The translations under genes were made by a program, and so were the position numbers. The notes beneath the pieces are model-generated. The model was not told where the DNA came from and did not search any database. It was given only the letters and a program-made list of their open reading frames with translations. A DNA stretch of 64,000 nucleotides from assembly GCA_964036665.1 (NCBI GenBank), contig OZ038531.1:22030591-22094590 (forward strand), read 5' to 3'. Shown piece after piece: positions 1 to 10,619 of the stretch. The stretch comes from Gordius sp. MW1. Its lineage: Eukaryota > Nematomorpha > Gordioida > Gordea > Gordiidae. Each line of letters opens with the position of its first letter. Within the stretch, counting starts at the first letter, position 1.

Positions 1-74
1 ACGTGTTGAAGTTTACCATGAATACAAATCTTTTAAAGATCATAATTTAATTTCAAAAATAACACTGGTCAACA

Positions 75-895
75 AATAATGGACTTGTGAAATCAACCGG
101 CAAACTGTTTGCAGATTCTGATAGAGTTTTTCACGGTGAACACAAATATGTCTTTAATTTTTTCCCTATACGTCAAGTTTTTTAGATATAAGCTGTCAAA
201 GTTGCCAAAAACGCGATTTTAGCGTTTTTCAAACGTCAATAACTTGCAAATTAGTTGGTAAATTTTTGTTTAAAAGATTTAATTCGTAGATATAAGGGAG
301 AGAAATGTATTCACAATTTTTTTTATCCTAGTACTTTTACTTTTTAAATTATATACAAAATTAACTATCCCTATCTTTTACATTGACAAATTACACCAGA
401 CTTGAGGGCGCCCTCCCTTCTCTTCAACACTAGGAATTAAGTGCGTGTTGTTGATTTGGTAATAGTAGTAGTAGAGTAGATATAGTAGAGTAGATAAACA
501 ACAACACAAACAACAACACGCACTTAATTCCTAGTGTTGAAGAAAGAGAAGGGAGGGCGCCCTCAAGTCTGGTGTAATTTGTCAATATAAAAGATAGGGA
601 TAGTTAATTTTGTATATAATTTAAAAAGCAAAAGTGCTAGGATTAAAAAAAATTGTGAATACATTCCTCTCCCCTATATCTACGTATTAAATCTATTAAA
701 TAAAATTTATACCGACTAATTTGCAAGTAATTGACGTTTGAAAAACGCTAAAATCGCGTTTTTGGCAACTTTGACAGCGAATATTTAAAAAACTTGACGT
801 ATAGGGAAAAAACTAAAAACATATTTGTGTTCACCGAGAAAAACTATACCAGAATCTGCAAACAGTTTGCCGGTTGATTTTTTTTTGTTGAACCG
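75..895. repeat. Large inverted repeat (foldback element), arms about 380 bp
   Basis: The left arm (about 75-453) is the near-exact reverse complement of the right arm (511-895), with a spacer of about 57 bp (454-510) made of TAG/TAGAG and AAC repeats. The clearest anchor is the arm end near 391-453, which reappears inverted at 511-577 and includes GGGCGCCCTC. The arms differ by scattered substitutions, so this is an aged palindrome and not a cloning artefact. Diverged single-arm copies occur at 6835-7170 and 42265-42370, which makes it a dispersed family. No ORF of note lies inside. Confidence 0.85.
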
Positions 896-1639
896 TGTAA
901 TTAACTTGTTCAATTTTCGCCAAGTTTCAAAAATTTTGCTATGGTTGATTATCAAAAGACAAGTTTAATCAAAACCTGTTATATAAGAGCTTTGGGAATT
1001 TGCTTTAGATTAGCTGTGGTTACATAAGCTAAGTGTCTTCCTTAAAAATTGTCGTAGTCTGACCAAAGAGAGAAGTTTTTTTAGTTTTAATTGATTTTAT
1101 ATAAATATATAATAAATTTATTATTATAAATCGATGTTGCAAAACAAATTTTGGTAAATTTCTATATAATGACCTAAAATAAATATTAATTAAAATATTT
1201 ATTTTATTCTTGTTTTTTGTGAAGTGGCTTTAATTAACATTCATATATATTTACAAAGTGGGAGTAAAAATATAAAATTGAACAAAAGAATCTCAAAACA
1301 AATGTTTATTTAGTTCCTTGGTTAGTTCTTCTCGCAGAACGGGAGGCCTCGGGTCAGTCTGACCTATGCTTGAAGCAAAATGAATATATTTTGTCCCAGC
1401 CCAAATTTCTCTTGAATTCACTCTGACGAATCTTGCTTTCAGTACTTCATAAGCACTTTAACAGATTATAAAATAATAATTATATATTCAAACGTTAAAG
1501 ATATTATAATCCATTCATATAGAATTCCAAAATATAGAAGAAATCAGAATAAATTAGATAAACATTATTTAACACTAAGAATATCTCAATAACAAAAACT
1601 CACTCCAGCAAGCACATTAATGGTCGACCTATAGATGCT
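896..1639. other. Intergenic, no gene seen
   Basis: AT-rich sequence with no supported ORF, RNA gene or transposon boundary. Confidence 0.5.
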
Positions 1640-1703
1640 CTAAGTCAATTTAAATGCGTCAATTATCGACAACAATTTAATCTTCAATTCTTCCAATTTA
1701 TCC

Positions 1704-1911
1704 TGTAGCGTTGCCTTAATTGATTTAATTGACCACCAAGCATACCTCGAGGTATCACCACTAAACTTAATTGATTTCAATTAATATATGTGTATATAAA
1801 GGAATTTTATATACACCAGTTACTCACTTTGTTCTCGCATGCAATTTACTTTAATTGGATATTTAATAAAGTATTTATTACTTTATCCTTGTGGTATTAT
1901 TTAACCCGAAA
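1704..1911 (+). repeat. 5' LTR
   Basis: 208 bp beginning TGTAGCGTTGCC and ending CCCGAAA. It holds a TATATAAAGG box near 1793 and an AATAAA near 1865, consistent with U3 promoter and polyadenylation signals. It ends without the usual CA. Confidence 0.8.
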
Positions 1912-1930
1912 TTGGTGACCCCGCTCGGGG
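1912..1930 (+). other. Putative tRNA primer-binding site
   Basis: TTGGTGACCCCGCTCGGGG directly follows the left LTR. TGGTGACCCCG-type sequences at this place are typical primer-binding sites of animal LTR elements. The priming tRNA was not determined. Confidence 0.65.
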
Positions 1931-2452
1931 GAGCCATATATATTTTTTTTTAACCTCCCCCTTGAATACGCCCTTAAATGTTAGGCACTATTTTTGTCAA
2001 TCCGGCATCCACGATCGAGCTACAACAACCTCTCAACACCTCTAGCAATACGTGTCTGACTGCTGTGACAAGTTGCCTACCTACCTGTGTGTTTCTACGA
2101 GGAAAACCAGGATGCCCTGCTACATCTCTACATAGACAACAACAAAGTCTGCCGAACGCCCAACCACTGCTGCCCAACCACTGCTCTTCGCATGGCCCAA
2201 ATCGAAAAACCCATCTCAACATCAACACCACATGGCCTCTTGCAACGAGCAAAGACTACGTTCGACAAAAACAATAACACCTACTACCAACGTTCTCACC
2301 ACCGCTTACCGGTTTAGTTGATAGACGATTGCGATTCCAATATAGATACCTCTGCCCGAGGCATGTAACTTATTATATATTGGAAGCACCACAACGACAC
2401 ACACACAACTCACACCTCGGCCACTTCACTAACAACCATGGTAGGCGGTAGA

Positions 2453-2647
2453 AAACTGGCTAGTATTACGAACATCCCTTACACATACTTTAAACTGGCT
2501 AGTATTACGAACATCCCTTACACATACTTTAAACTGGCTAGTATTACGAACATCCCTTACACATACTTAAAACTGGCTAGTATTACGAACATCCCTTACA
2601 CATACTTTAAACTGGCTAGTATTACGAACATCCCTTACACATATTTT
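2453..2647 (+). repeat. 39-bp tandem repeat, five copies
   Basis: A unit beginning AAACTGGCTAGTATTACG is repeated five times almost perfectly inside the LTR element. Because 39 is a multiple of three, the array reads as five KLASITNIPYTYF-like blocks in one frame. The surrounding ORF has no other support, so this is probably an expanded minisatellite. Confidence 0.9.
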
Positions 2648-2707
2648 ACATCAACTAAGAAATTTTTCAATTTTTTATAACGCTCCACTTCTACGAAGGA
2701 GACTATT

Positions 2708-2947
2708 TGTAGCGTTGCCTTAATTGATTTAATTGACCATACCTCGAGGTATCACCACTATATATAATTGATTTGTTTATACCTCGCGGAGGCAACACTA
2801 CTTAATTGAATACAATTAATATATGTGTATATAAAGGAATTTTATATACACCATAGACTCACTTTGTTCTCGCATACAATTTACTTTAATTGGATATTTA
2901 ATAAAGTACTTATTAATTTATCCTTGTGGTATTTTTTTAACCCGAAA
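2708..2947 (+). repeat. 3' LTR
   Basis: 240 bp, homologous to the left LTR. It carries about 30 extra bases after the CTCGAGG segment (near 2755-2805) that the left LTR lacks. The divergence indicates an old insertion, or a recombined one. Confidence 0.8.
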
Positions 2948-3520
2948 ATCCCATCGGATTTCTTGTAAATGTGATTCGGATGTATCCACGTATTCATTCT
3001 CATAGCGATCATTCAAATTGAGCAATTTGTTTGTGACCATACTAAGATTCTTTAGCTGGCTCGAGGTCCGAGTTAATATAATGACGAATTCTAGAGACGT
3101 ATTCCAGAGGTTCTGTTGAAAAGTTGTGAAGACTTCATAAGATTGATCGTTTAATTTGCTTGGAATTGGGTGAATTAAGGAATTCCTTTTATCAAAAGCA
3201 TAAACCTTCTAATTAGTCAAGAGGCGGACGCCACTTAAGAATGTGGGGTGTATAATGACCCCAGAAGCGTTGCCCACCTTCCAAGCCAAACGAACCCAGT
3301 AACCAATGATTTCCAACTCCAACCTATATACATCAGGCCGGCCCATGTAAAAATGTGAATCATCAAGCAAAGTCATAACACCCCTTAAATCTAAAACCCA
3401 TGGTCTGATCATTAAATAAATTTTGTTCACAGTTCTTACATTGAGATCAGACAAAGCGTAGGTTCGCCCACAATCGCCTTTAAGACAATTCAGTTTTGTC
3501 GAAGCCGTTTGACGTGCCAT

Positions 3521-4339
3521 TTAAATTTGGTTTCGTAAAACTTGTAACTCCGATGAAGAGGTGTATGGACTTATTAAAAAGGGAAAGATGTCATAAATGA
3601 GCCTGTTGGAAAATTCCACCCCCCCCCCCTTTGCGCCGTACGATATGATTTAAGTAGCGTATTTTATTACCTAGCGTTTGAAGTTATTTTTAATTATCAC
3701 TGATATCGCAAAGAATGATGAATTTTTTAAATAATCGTACTATAAAATTATTATCTGCTGATAAAGAATTGAATTTACGTTAATAAAAAATTCTTGCCCT
3801 TAAATAAGTATGTTGTTGGGACTAACGCCTCCCTTGGGATAATGCATGCATGGGCTTGAGAAATCAACTAAATTTGGAGTAAGCTTTGAATAAAGTAGGG
3901 TAGTAATTGATATTCGTTCAACCTTCCTTGCCAAGATCTAATGTTCTCCTTAACTATGCGTGTTTAGATTGACATAAATAGTGCATAAAATATTATCAAA
4001 TTTGTTATTTTAAACTGGCATTTATTTATAATCATCCCATTTTTCTCTAAATATTTCCCTGAGCCAATGCAATATAGATTATTTTTATAGTAAACCAGTG
4101 GTAGAATAATAATACTTTACACTGTAAAGAGCTGTTATATATTCTTAAACAAGATTTATGTAATAAACATATGAAATTAAACATATGGGGGGGGGGGGGG
4201 CAAAGTAAGGCAAGAAATTTATGCTTTCTTTTGTTAAAGTAATCCAATTCCTTCTTTGATATGCCATGCAGTGATATGGTATAAAAAATGACAGTGGCTA
4301 TATTTTAGTCAATATAGGATTGTAACTAATCCATGTGAC
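3521..4339. other. Intergenic, homopolymer-rich, no gene seen
   Basis: AT-rich sequence with C and G runs at about 3620 and 4188. No supported gene. Confidence 0.5.
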
Positions 4340-4491
4340 CATGGGCACAGCCTGAGGGGGGGGGGAGGGCAGGAATAAATCCAAAGATATGGAATTCTTT
4401 AAAATCATGGCGTAAATTTCAAAAAATGATCATTTGCCCTTCCCTAAATTGGTGTTGCCCCCTTCTAATTCCAGTGCTGTTTACGCCCATG
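4340..4491. mobile_element. hAT-type MITE (CATGGGCG family)
   Basis: A 152-bp element with inverted ends CATGGGC...GCCCATG and an internal G run. The flanks CATGTGAC (4332-4339) and CAAGTGAC (4492-4499) match at 7 of 8 bases, the duplication length of hAT elements. It is one of many copies in this window. Confidence 0.8.
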
Positions 4492-4732
4492 CAAGTGACA
4501 CTAAACGCTATTATGTTAATGCTATTTATAAATATCATTAACAATGCGGTATAAGTAAGTCTGTGTCTGAAGGGGAGGAATTTAAAATAATGGTTTTACA
4601 AGCTTTGTAAATTATCTTATTTTAACTAAATTATCCATGGTTTTAAATTAGGCAATTTGTAAACAACGCATTTTATTTGCATATAAGTACTTATTTGACG
4701 GCCTAAATTTTAGCTCACCTGTTTAAATTTAA

Positions 4733-7700
4733 ATGTTTTCTTCGTTAAAATGCGTATCAATTTTACGATTTTTAAGCCGAAAAAGTATATTATTATTTCA
4801 TTATTTTTCACCTCTTAGATTATCGTACTCTTAAAACACTTTCTTATGAACAAACCTCCATACATACTCATCCACACATTTTTGGGCATGGTAAACTGAA
4901 GGGTATTTTGAAAGAAGAATACAAGTTTATCTTAAAAATATTTATAACACTTCATACTAGTGAAAGGCGATTTAAACTTTGTGATAAAATTAAGCTTCAA
5001 GATAATCAATCTTCACATTTAATTATAATTCCATCTCAACGTGTGCAATATAAAAGTCAGGATGTTCCATTTAAATTCCATCAAGTACTATGTTTTATAT
5101 GGTATGGAATAAACTTAATTAGGACACAAATTTCTTATATATGAGTGGTTACAAATTGTCAGATTCTATTTTGATATTATCTATAATAAATAATACTATA
5201 TCAAGCATTTTGTTCATTAAAGAAACATCAACAGAAACACAACTTTGGGAAGGCCCTTCTTCAAATAGATTAGATCTTACAGAAGTGTTAGGTATAATTT
5301 AAAAATAAATGCATTCTTAAATCAATAAAAACATATTCATATTCCTTTTTGTGCAGAAAACGATGAATAATATTTGATTATACGTGAATGTACTAAATTA
5401 AAATTTACTAAAAGCAATGATAATAACTTTAAAATTTATATGTACCATAAATTTTTCATTACAACTAACATGTCTAGAAATTTGTTTAAAATAAAGGTAT
5501 AGAGAAAATTGAAAATATAACGGAGCTTAGAAGTTATCTCAATTCTCTGAAAGATAAATCAAGTCATTTAAATGTGTGGTGCAAATTAACTGGAGAAATG
5601 TTACCACACTATACCCAAGTAATCAAAGTATTACATGCATGATGAATAATGTGTTACAATTTTTATATATGAGCAGCTCAATCAAAAATTCTTACACGAG
5701 TGTTTTTCGAGTTTGATTTGTTTTTTTAAGCTAATGTTTTGTTTGGGCATCATGGGCATAGTCAGCATTGGAATTAGAGGGGGGGGCAATAATGTTTTAG
5801 GGAGGGGCAAAATAATTTTTTTTTTAATTTTAGCCATAATTTTGGATTTAAGGGGGGGGGGGGGCAGCTGCCTCTCCTCCCCCTGGCTACACATGTGTTG
5901 GGCACCAGAGTTTATTTAAGAAAAAGATACACATTTTCTTTACTACAAAAATTAGAAATTGTTTTTATAAATTTGCAGGAAATCTCTCAGTTTCTTACCA
6001 ACAATCAATCTATGATAACAAACGTACAAAGTGTAGATCCTTACATTCAAAGGTTGCGCCTGATAAAATCTCCGGCCGAACAAAGTTTAGTATCACAATC
6101 CTGTCAAATAGCAGGCAATGCCTTCGCTAAAACTGTCGCATATTCACATCCAAATGTAACTAGGAATTAAAAAATAAAAAACTTCAAATTATATTCCAAT
6201 TTTTTGGAAAAAATTGCAGCAGTATTTATGCTAAATTGAGAGGAGGAATAAATGGTTTATGGATTTAGTATTAATTCTGGCTTATATCATTGTTTGGCAA
6301 ATCTAATAATATACCTTTAAGTAATATTTACCATTTCAACTAAATTTCTATAGTTTTTAAATTTCTTGGTTTGCTTTGGATAAAAAGCATACGATTTTTT
6401 GCGAACTGTTAACAATTCTTTTTTAATTTATAAGAAACAATAAAGTTAATTCAAATAAATAAAAAAAGGATTAATGTCTAAATTTTTGTTTTCTCTGCAG
6501 GTTCAGGAATCTTTGTTGGAAGCTAAATTTGACTTTGAAGTGAGGCAAGAGTTCGCATCGGGTTTAGCTTATCCTCCCGTCGTGGCTGGGGGCGATAGAG
6601 CTTGTACCATTCATTACATAGCTAATAATCAGCTGATGCATGCCGATCAGCTGGTCCTCATGGATGCGGGGTAACGCCTTATTGCACTTCGTAACTCTAA
6701 ATGTTTGACTAAAATGGTCCTAATATTACAAAGATTTTGCAAATTATTATGGGTAGACACTTATTTTTAAATTTCGGTTTTACTTTAAATGTTAATTTCG
6801 AGGAGGGGTGTGTTAATTGGATTTTTGGGAAAGATTTTGAAAAATAACATTGTTCAACAAATAATAGACTTATAAAATCAATCGGCAAATTGTTTGCAGA
6901 TTCTAGTAAAGTTTCGATGAACACAAATACATTTTTAATTTTTTCTCTATAGCAAGTTTTTAAAATATTTCCTGTTAAAAAATCAGCGATTTTGGTCTTT
7001 TTCAGACGTCACTTGCAGGCTAATCGGTAATTTTAATTTAATAATTTTGATTTTTAAATAAGGGGAAAGGAATCCATAAAATTTTTTTTTTCTCTTAGCA
7101 TGAATATTTTTAGAGTTACATAAAAAATAAATTAATCCCTATCCTTTTTCATTGACAAATTGACTTAACCTTTTTAAATCTAGCTTAGTTACTTTATGAA
7201 CATTACATAATGTTTTTATAAGGATAAATAATAATTTTTAAGCAAAGTCTCGAGCCTAATTGGGCTCAATTTTTGGGTCTTTGCGGGTATGGGGCGAGCC
7301 GAGCCTGACCCTAAATTTTCTGCCCATGCAGGTCTCTGTTCTTAGTGTTAAAGGAAAGGAAGGGCGGCGTAATTTTTTAAAAATGAAGTTTATTCAAAAT
7401 TTTTATATAACTTAATTGATTTTAAACGTATACACATAGATGCGAATATCAAGAATATTGTAGCGATATAACGCGTACTTGGCCCATCAACGGACGCTTT
7501 ACCAAATATCAAGGCATGGTGTACGAAGCCCTCCTAGATGTAAGGTGCCATGCCATTGATATAGTTATGTTTTATTTAGAAGAATTAATCATGTTTTAAA
7601 CTTAAACAATATTTATAAATTTTGCTAGAATATTTGTGCATTGTAATTTCTGACTATAAATTTGAATTAAATAAGCAACTATGAGGATTATAGTGTGTAA

Positions 7701-9144
7701 ATATTAATGGTTAAGTGGAAAGTGCAGATTGTGTATCTGATATAAATATCAAATTTTGTATATATTGCCTCAACCATTAATTTTAAAAATTTTTATAATT
7801 AGGCGCATATTTTTAAAATATCTTTAGAAACTTTTGGGCGAATGTTTGTTTGATTCAATTGTTATACTTTCATAAAAAAAAGGCATTTTTAGAGGTTTTA
7901 TTTATGGCAAGTATTTGTAATGTATAGATGAATTTTTATTAAACACTTGAACTAATTTACTTAAAGCAGACGATATGCGTTGCCATGGTAATCAAAGCAG
8001 ACGAAAGACATTTATAATTTAACATAGGATTCTTAAATATTGCAAAAGTCGAAAAAATTATATTGTAAATTTTACACCTACCAGGTGCAAGAACAATGTA
8101 TTAAATGTTGTCAGCCAAAAGATATGTCCCTGAATGCCTTGCTTAACTTTATGTATTCAGCCATGATAAAGAATTATGAAGATATCGGCATCATTCCCAA
8201 AAATTTAACACAACCCGAAAAATTTGATGTAAATATATTTTAATATAAGCTAATAATTTAGTATGAGAATTATTATTTTTTCCTAGTCCTTCAAATTTAT
8301 GTTAAAATTAATGTTAAAAGTTCTTTAATAAGGATGATAAGTTAGTTCTTATTCCGAAAAAGTAAAGTCTTTTATATCAAATTTTTTAGATTTTCAGAAT
8401 ACATATCTTACAATAACGGTATTTTCTCTAAATATATTCAAACACTAATTTTGCGCATTTTTAAGCGGCTTAATGGCAATCTTCCTAATCATTTTGCGCG
8501 CTATTTGGAAACTAAAATGGTTGCTGATTATTTATTTTATTATAGTCCGATTTTCATTAGTATATGATAATAAATAAGTCCCCTGTGAAGTCTTATAGCA
8601 CTCTTGATAATTTTCATTGTGACCCTTCCGCAAATTCTACCTAAAAAGCTTTTAATAGATATTCCTATATAATTATATTCTCATTCCTATCAATGTTATT
8701 ATTTACATTTGTCTATAATCTAGCTGGTCAGCATATTGTGTCCGCATCATATTGGTCATCACCTTGGACTGGACATTCATGATTGTTCAGCCATATCGAG
8801 GAAAGAGCCCTTCACATCTGGCATGGTTATCACTGTTGAACCCGGTAGGTCAAATCTACCAACAATTATATTTAATTTTTAGTTTTATTTAAGGAAAACC
8901 TAAATTATAAAAACGGTTTTGTTGTAAAAAATAAATATTTTTACTCTTTGTCTGTTATCCCCTAGGATTTTATGTTCCAAGCAAAGATACAAGATTTCCG
9001 CCAGAATTTAGAGGCATGGGGATTCGCATAGAAGACGATATACTTATAACAAGTGAAGGGTGTGGCCATAAAATACTCACAAGAAATTGTCCCAGAAGTG
9101 TCAAAGAATTAGAAAAATTAATGATGCTACCATCATCTTCATAA
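4733..9144 (+). CDS. XPNPEP3: Xaa-Pro aminopeptidase 3 (mitochondrial aminopeptidase P, M24B)
   Basis: This metallopeptidase removes an N-terminal residue that precedes proline; its animal relatives process mitochondrial precursors. Eleven exons join in phase: 4733-4784, 4819-4924, 4961-5084, 5123-5291, 5497-5618, 5979-6155, 6501-6670, 7440-7539, 8085-8228, 8724-8844, 8966-9144, giving 487 residues (the human protein has 507). The N-terminus [17 protein letters not shown] is basic and hydrophobic, like a mitochondrial presequence. The AMP_N domain covers residues 25-180 (motifs THPHIF, FLYMSGY, LWEGP). The catalytic pita-bread domain shows [49 protein letters not shown] and GIRIEDD, so all five metal ligands (D, D, H, E, E) are present. 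The first three introns are only 34, 36 and 38 bp. Later introns contain a MITE and a foldback arm. The start is the first ATG whose exon matches phase. Confidence 0.95.
5751..5895. mobile_element. hAT-type MITE in XPNPEP3 intron 5
   Basis: Begins CATGGGCATAGTCAGC and ends CTGGCTACACATG, with G runs at both ends. TTGGGCAT on the left resembles TTGGGCAC on the right (7 of 8). It lies between exons 5618 and 5979 and does not disturb splicing. Confidence 0.7.
6835..7170. repeat. Diverged arm of the 75-895 foldback family
   Basis: It follows the order of the left arm of the palindrome at the window start (TCGGCAAATTGTTTGCAGAT, then ACACAAATAC, then GCGATTTTGG, then ATTGACAAATT). It lies in the XPNPEP3 intron 6671-7439. 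Confidence 0.7.
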
Positions 9145-9397
9145 CATGCATTTGTATTTAATTCTATTATTTGTTTTTGTAAATCAGGGCTTTGAATGCA
9201 ATACATGTGAAATCAATGTTTATCATTAAATGCTGTTTAAAACGCTTTTTGAGAATTGTTTCAAAATAATTTTAGATGTAAAGCTTTTTTGTTTAATACA
9301 TTCTATATTTTTATATTTAATCAGTTCATTTTTATGTAAATGAGTTGATTTTGATCATATAACTTATAAGTGATATTAAAATTCGGTTTGAAACGCA

Positions 9398-9403
9398 ATA
9401 AAA
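9398..9403 (+). terminator. Possible polyadenylation signal of XPNPEP3
   Basis: AATAAA about 250 bp after the stop codon at 9144. Signal only; no cleavage evidence. Confidence 0.4.
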
Positions 9404-9649
9404 CACTACTTCTTTGACGGAACAAATTATAGCAATCAAAAATTGCAGGGTAAATCTTATTAATTATTATTTCTTAATTTTGCACAAAACAATAATGCAA
9501 AATCTCTATTGGCTCAATTTAATTTATTAAGTTAAAAATATGAAGTGATTAAAAAAAGTTAATTATTATAAATTTTTTGTACAATATTCCGATATTGCTA
9601 TTTAATTATATTTACAAATAGTAATGCCCATTTTTTGTCTTATAAAAAA

Positions 9650-9975
9650 AGATTCGCGATTATCATGGGGAAGCAAAGAAATTTGTTCCGCAGTTATTAA
9701 AAAATAATTTTTAAGGCTGGGGAGCCAAAGGTTGTGAGAGTGGTTGTCGCAATGTGACAAAAAATCATAGTATTGTTAAGTTCTGAGTATTTTAAAATAG
9801 TGCCTCGGCTGAAGAGAGGATTTTTGCTTCTAAATAGATCAAATAAGTTGGTACAGTTTAGTCCCAAGCTAAAAAAAGTCCATTTTCCCAATCAGCTAGG
9901 GTTTGACCATTGCGTCTTTTGTTATCTTCAGAGAGGCCTGTGGGTTCGAGAATTGAAAAGAAACCAGCTTTGGTA
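9650..9975. repeat. Single-arm copy of the 19-20 kb palindrome family
   Basis: Shares GGTTGTCGCAATG, GCCTCGGCTGAAGA and GAGGCCTGTGGGTTCGAGAA in the same order as the right arm at 19920-20230, with moderate divergence. Confidence 0.75.
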
Positions 9976-10009
9976 ATATCTAGAAAGCATTTTCTCATGA
10001 AAAATTTAA

Positions 10010-10270
10010 CTAAGAATGAATAAAGGTAAAGAGTCGGGCACAAAAACGATAATGGAATTTGGGCTCGGGCGAGGTCGAAAAAAACAACGGTCATTAGCTT
10101 TTGCATTTGAGCAAGCAAAATAAAAGTATTCTTCAGAAGCATTAGTCCATAGCCATTAAAAACCCGTAAAAGTTTACACAAGTATTATTGAAAAAGTATT
10201 AGTTGGACAGAACGGACAACCAAAAGAGAGCCTATAAATTGCATAGCAATTAAAAGAATAATATAAACGA
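10010..10270. repeat. Dispersed repeat (GGTCATTAGC / TGCATAGCAATTAA family)
   Basis: The ordered motifs GGGCTCGGGCGAGGTCGAAA, CGGTCATTAGC and ATTGCATAGCAATTAAAA recur at about 45015-45175 and 48740-48900. Inverted copies lie at about 25650-25850 and 39605-39720 (TTGCTATGCAATTTATGGGC). The coding potential within is spurious. Confidence 0.65.
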
Positions 10271-10314
10271 GTTAAACCAGTATATTTTAAATTTATATAC
10301 AAAAATTTTGCAAA

Positions 10315-10363
10315 AAAAGTGGGAACGCTTCACGATTTTGCGTGTCATCCTTGCGCAGGGGCC

Positions 10364-10395
<32 letters not shown>

Positions 10396-10419
10396 TTATA
10401 TGCACCACCGAAGTAGTAC
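10315..10419 (-). ncRNA. U6: U6 spliceosomal snRNA
   Basis: On the minus strand the sequence contains the invariant U6 core AAAATTGGAACGATACAGAG, then AGATTAGCATGGCCCCTGCG, CAAGGATGACACGCAAAATC and GTGAAGCGTTCC, ending in a seven-T Pol III terminator (10312-10318). The ACAGAG box and AGC triad are intact. The 5' stem GTACTAC-TTCG-GTGGTGC differs from the vertebrate sequence but pairs over seven positions (with G-U pairs), so the changes are compensatory. Length (about 105 nt) is normal. A TATA-like box sits at the Pol III snRNA position upstream. This argues for a functional gene over a retro-pseudogene. Confidence 0.93.
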
Positions 10420-10436
10420 ACCATAATGTTTTTGAG

Positions 10437-10448
10437 ATTTATATATAT
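10437..10448 (-). promoter_or_regulatory. TATA-like box of the U6 gene
   Basis: TATATATATAAAT on the minus strand about 20-30 bp upstream of the U6 5' end, as expected for a type 3 Pol III promoter. A proximal sequence element cannot be assigned without a species consensus. Confidence 0.6.
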
Positions 10449-10619
10449 AGGTACTCAAATTCACATAGGTATACTTTATGGTGTTTAGGACAAAATGCTT
10501 CATTTTTACATTAATTTAGAATTTTTATCAAGTTTTTTGTCTTTTTATATTATAAAATAATAGGTTTTTATATATTCTTATATATGCATATAAAATAAGT
10601 CGATATACCCGCCAAATTT

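Larger units (their letters stand above)
1704..2947 (+). mobile_element. Short LTR retrotransposon (TRIM-like, non-autonomous)
   Basis: Two direct repeats (1704-1911 and 2708-2947) flank about 800 bp of internal sequence. The element begins TGTAGC and is bounded by ATCC at 1700-1703 and again at 2948-2951, a 4-bp target duplication of the gypsy-like size. A primer-binding-site-like sequence follows the left LTR. There is no gag, protease, reverse transcriptase or integrase, so it would need proteins from another element. It interrupts an unrelated ORF, which resumes in frame on the other side and confirms the boundaries. Confidence 0.85.
1640..3520 (-). pseudogene. Unidentified intronless ORF, broken by a stop and an LTR insertion
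   Basis: An ATG-initiated frame starts at 3520 and runs to an in-frame TAG at 3209-3211. The same frame then stays open to 2948, where an LTR retrotransposon interrupts it. After removing the element and one copy of the 4-bp target duplication, the frame continues at 1699 and ends at a TAG at 1640-1642. That gives about 210 codons in total, with one internal stop. Even codon usage and frame continuity across the insertion show it was once protein coding. I do not recognise the family: there is no signal peptide, membrane segment or clear motif. It could be a retrocopy, a transposon-derived ORF or an old viral insertion; nothing here decides between these. Confidence 0.6.

Noticed and set aside
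1978-2277. Internal ORF of the LTR element as gag
   Set aside because: No zinc knuckle or capsid-like motif and no overlap with other retroviral domains.
2438-2680. 80-codon ORF over the 39-bp array
   Set aside because: The frame is open only because the repeat length is a multiple of three; no other coding evidence.
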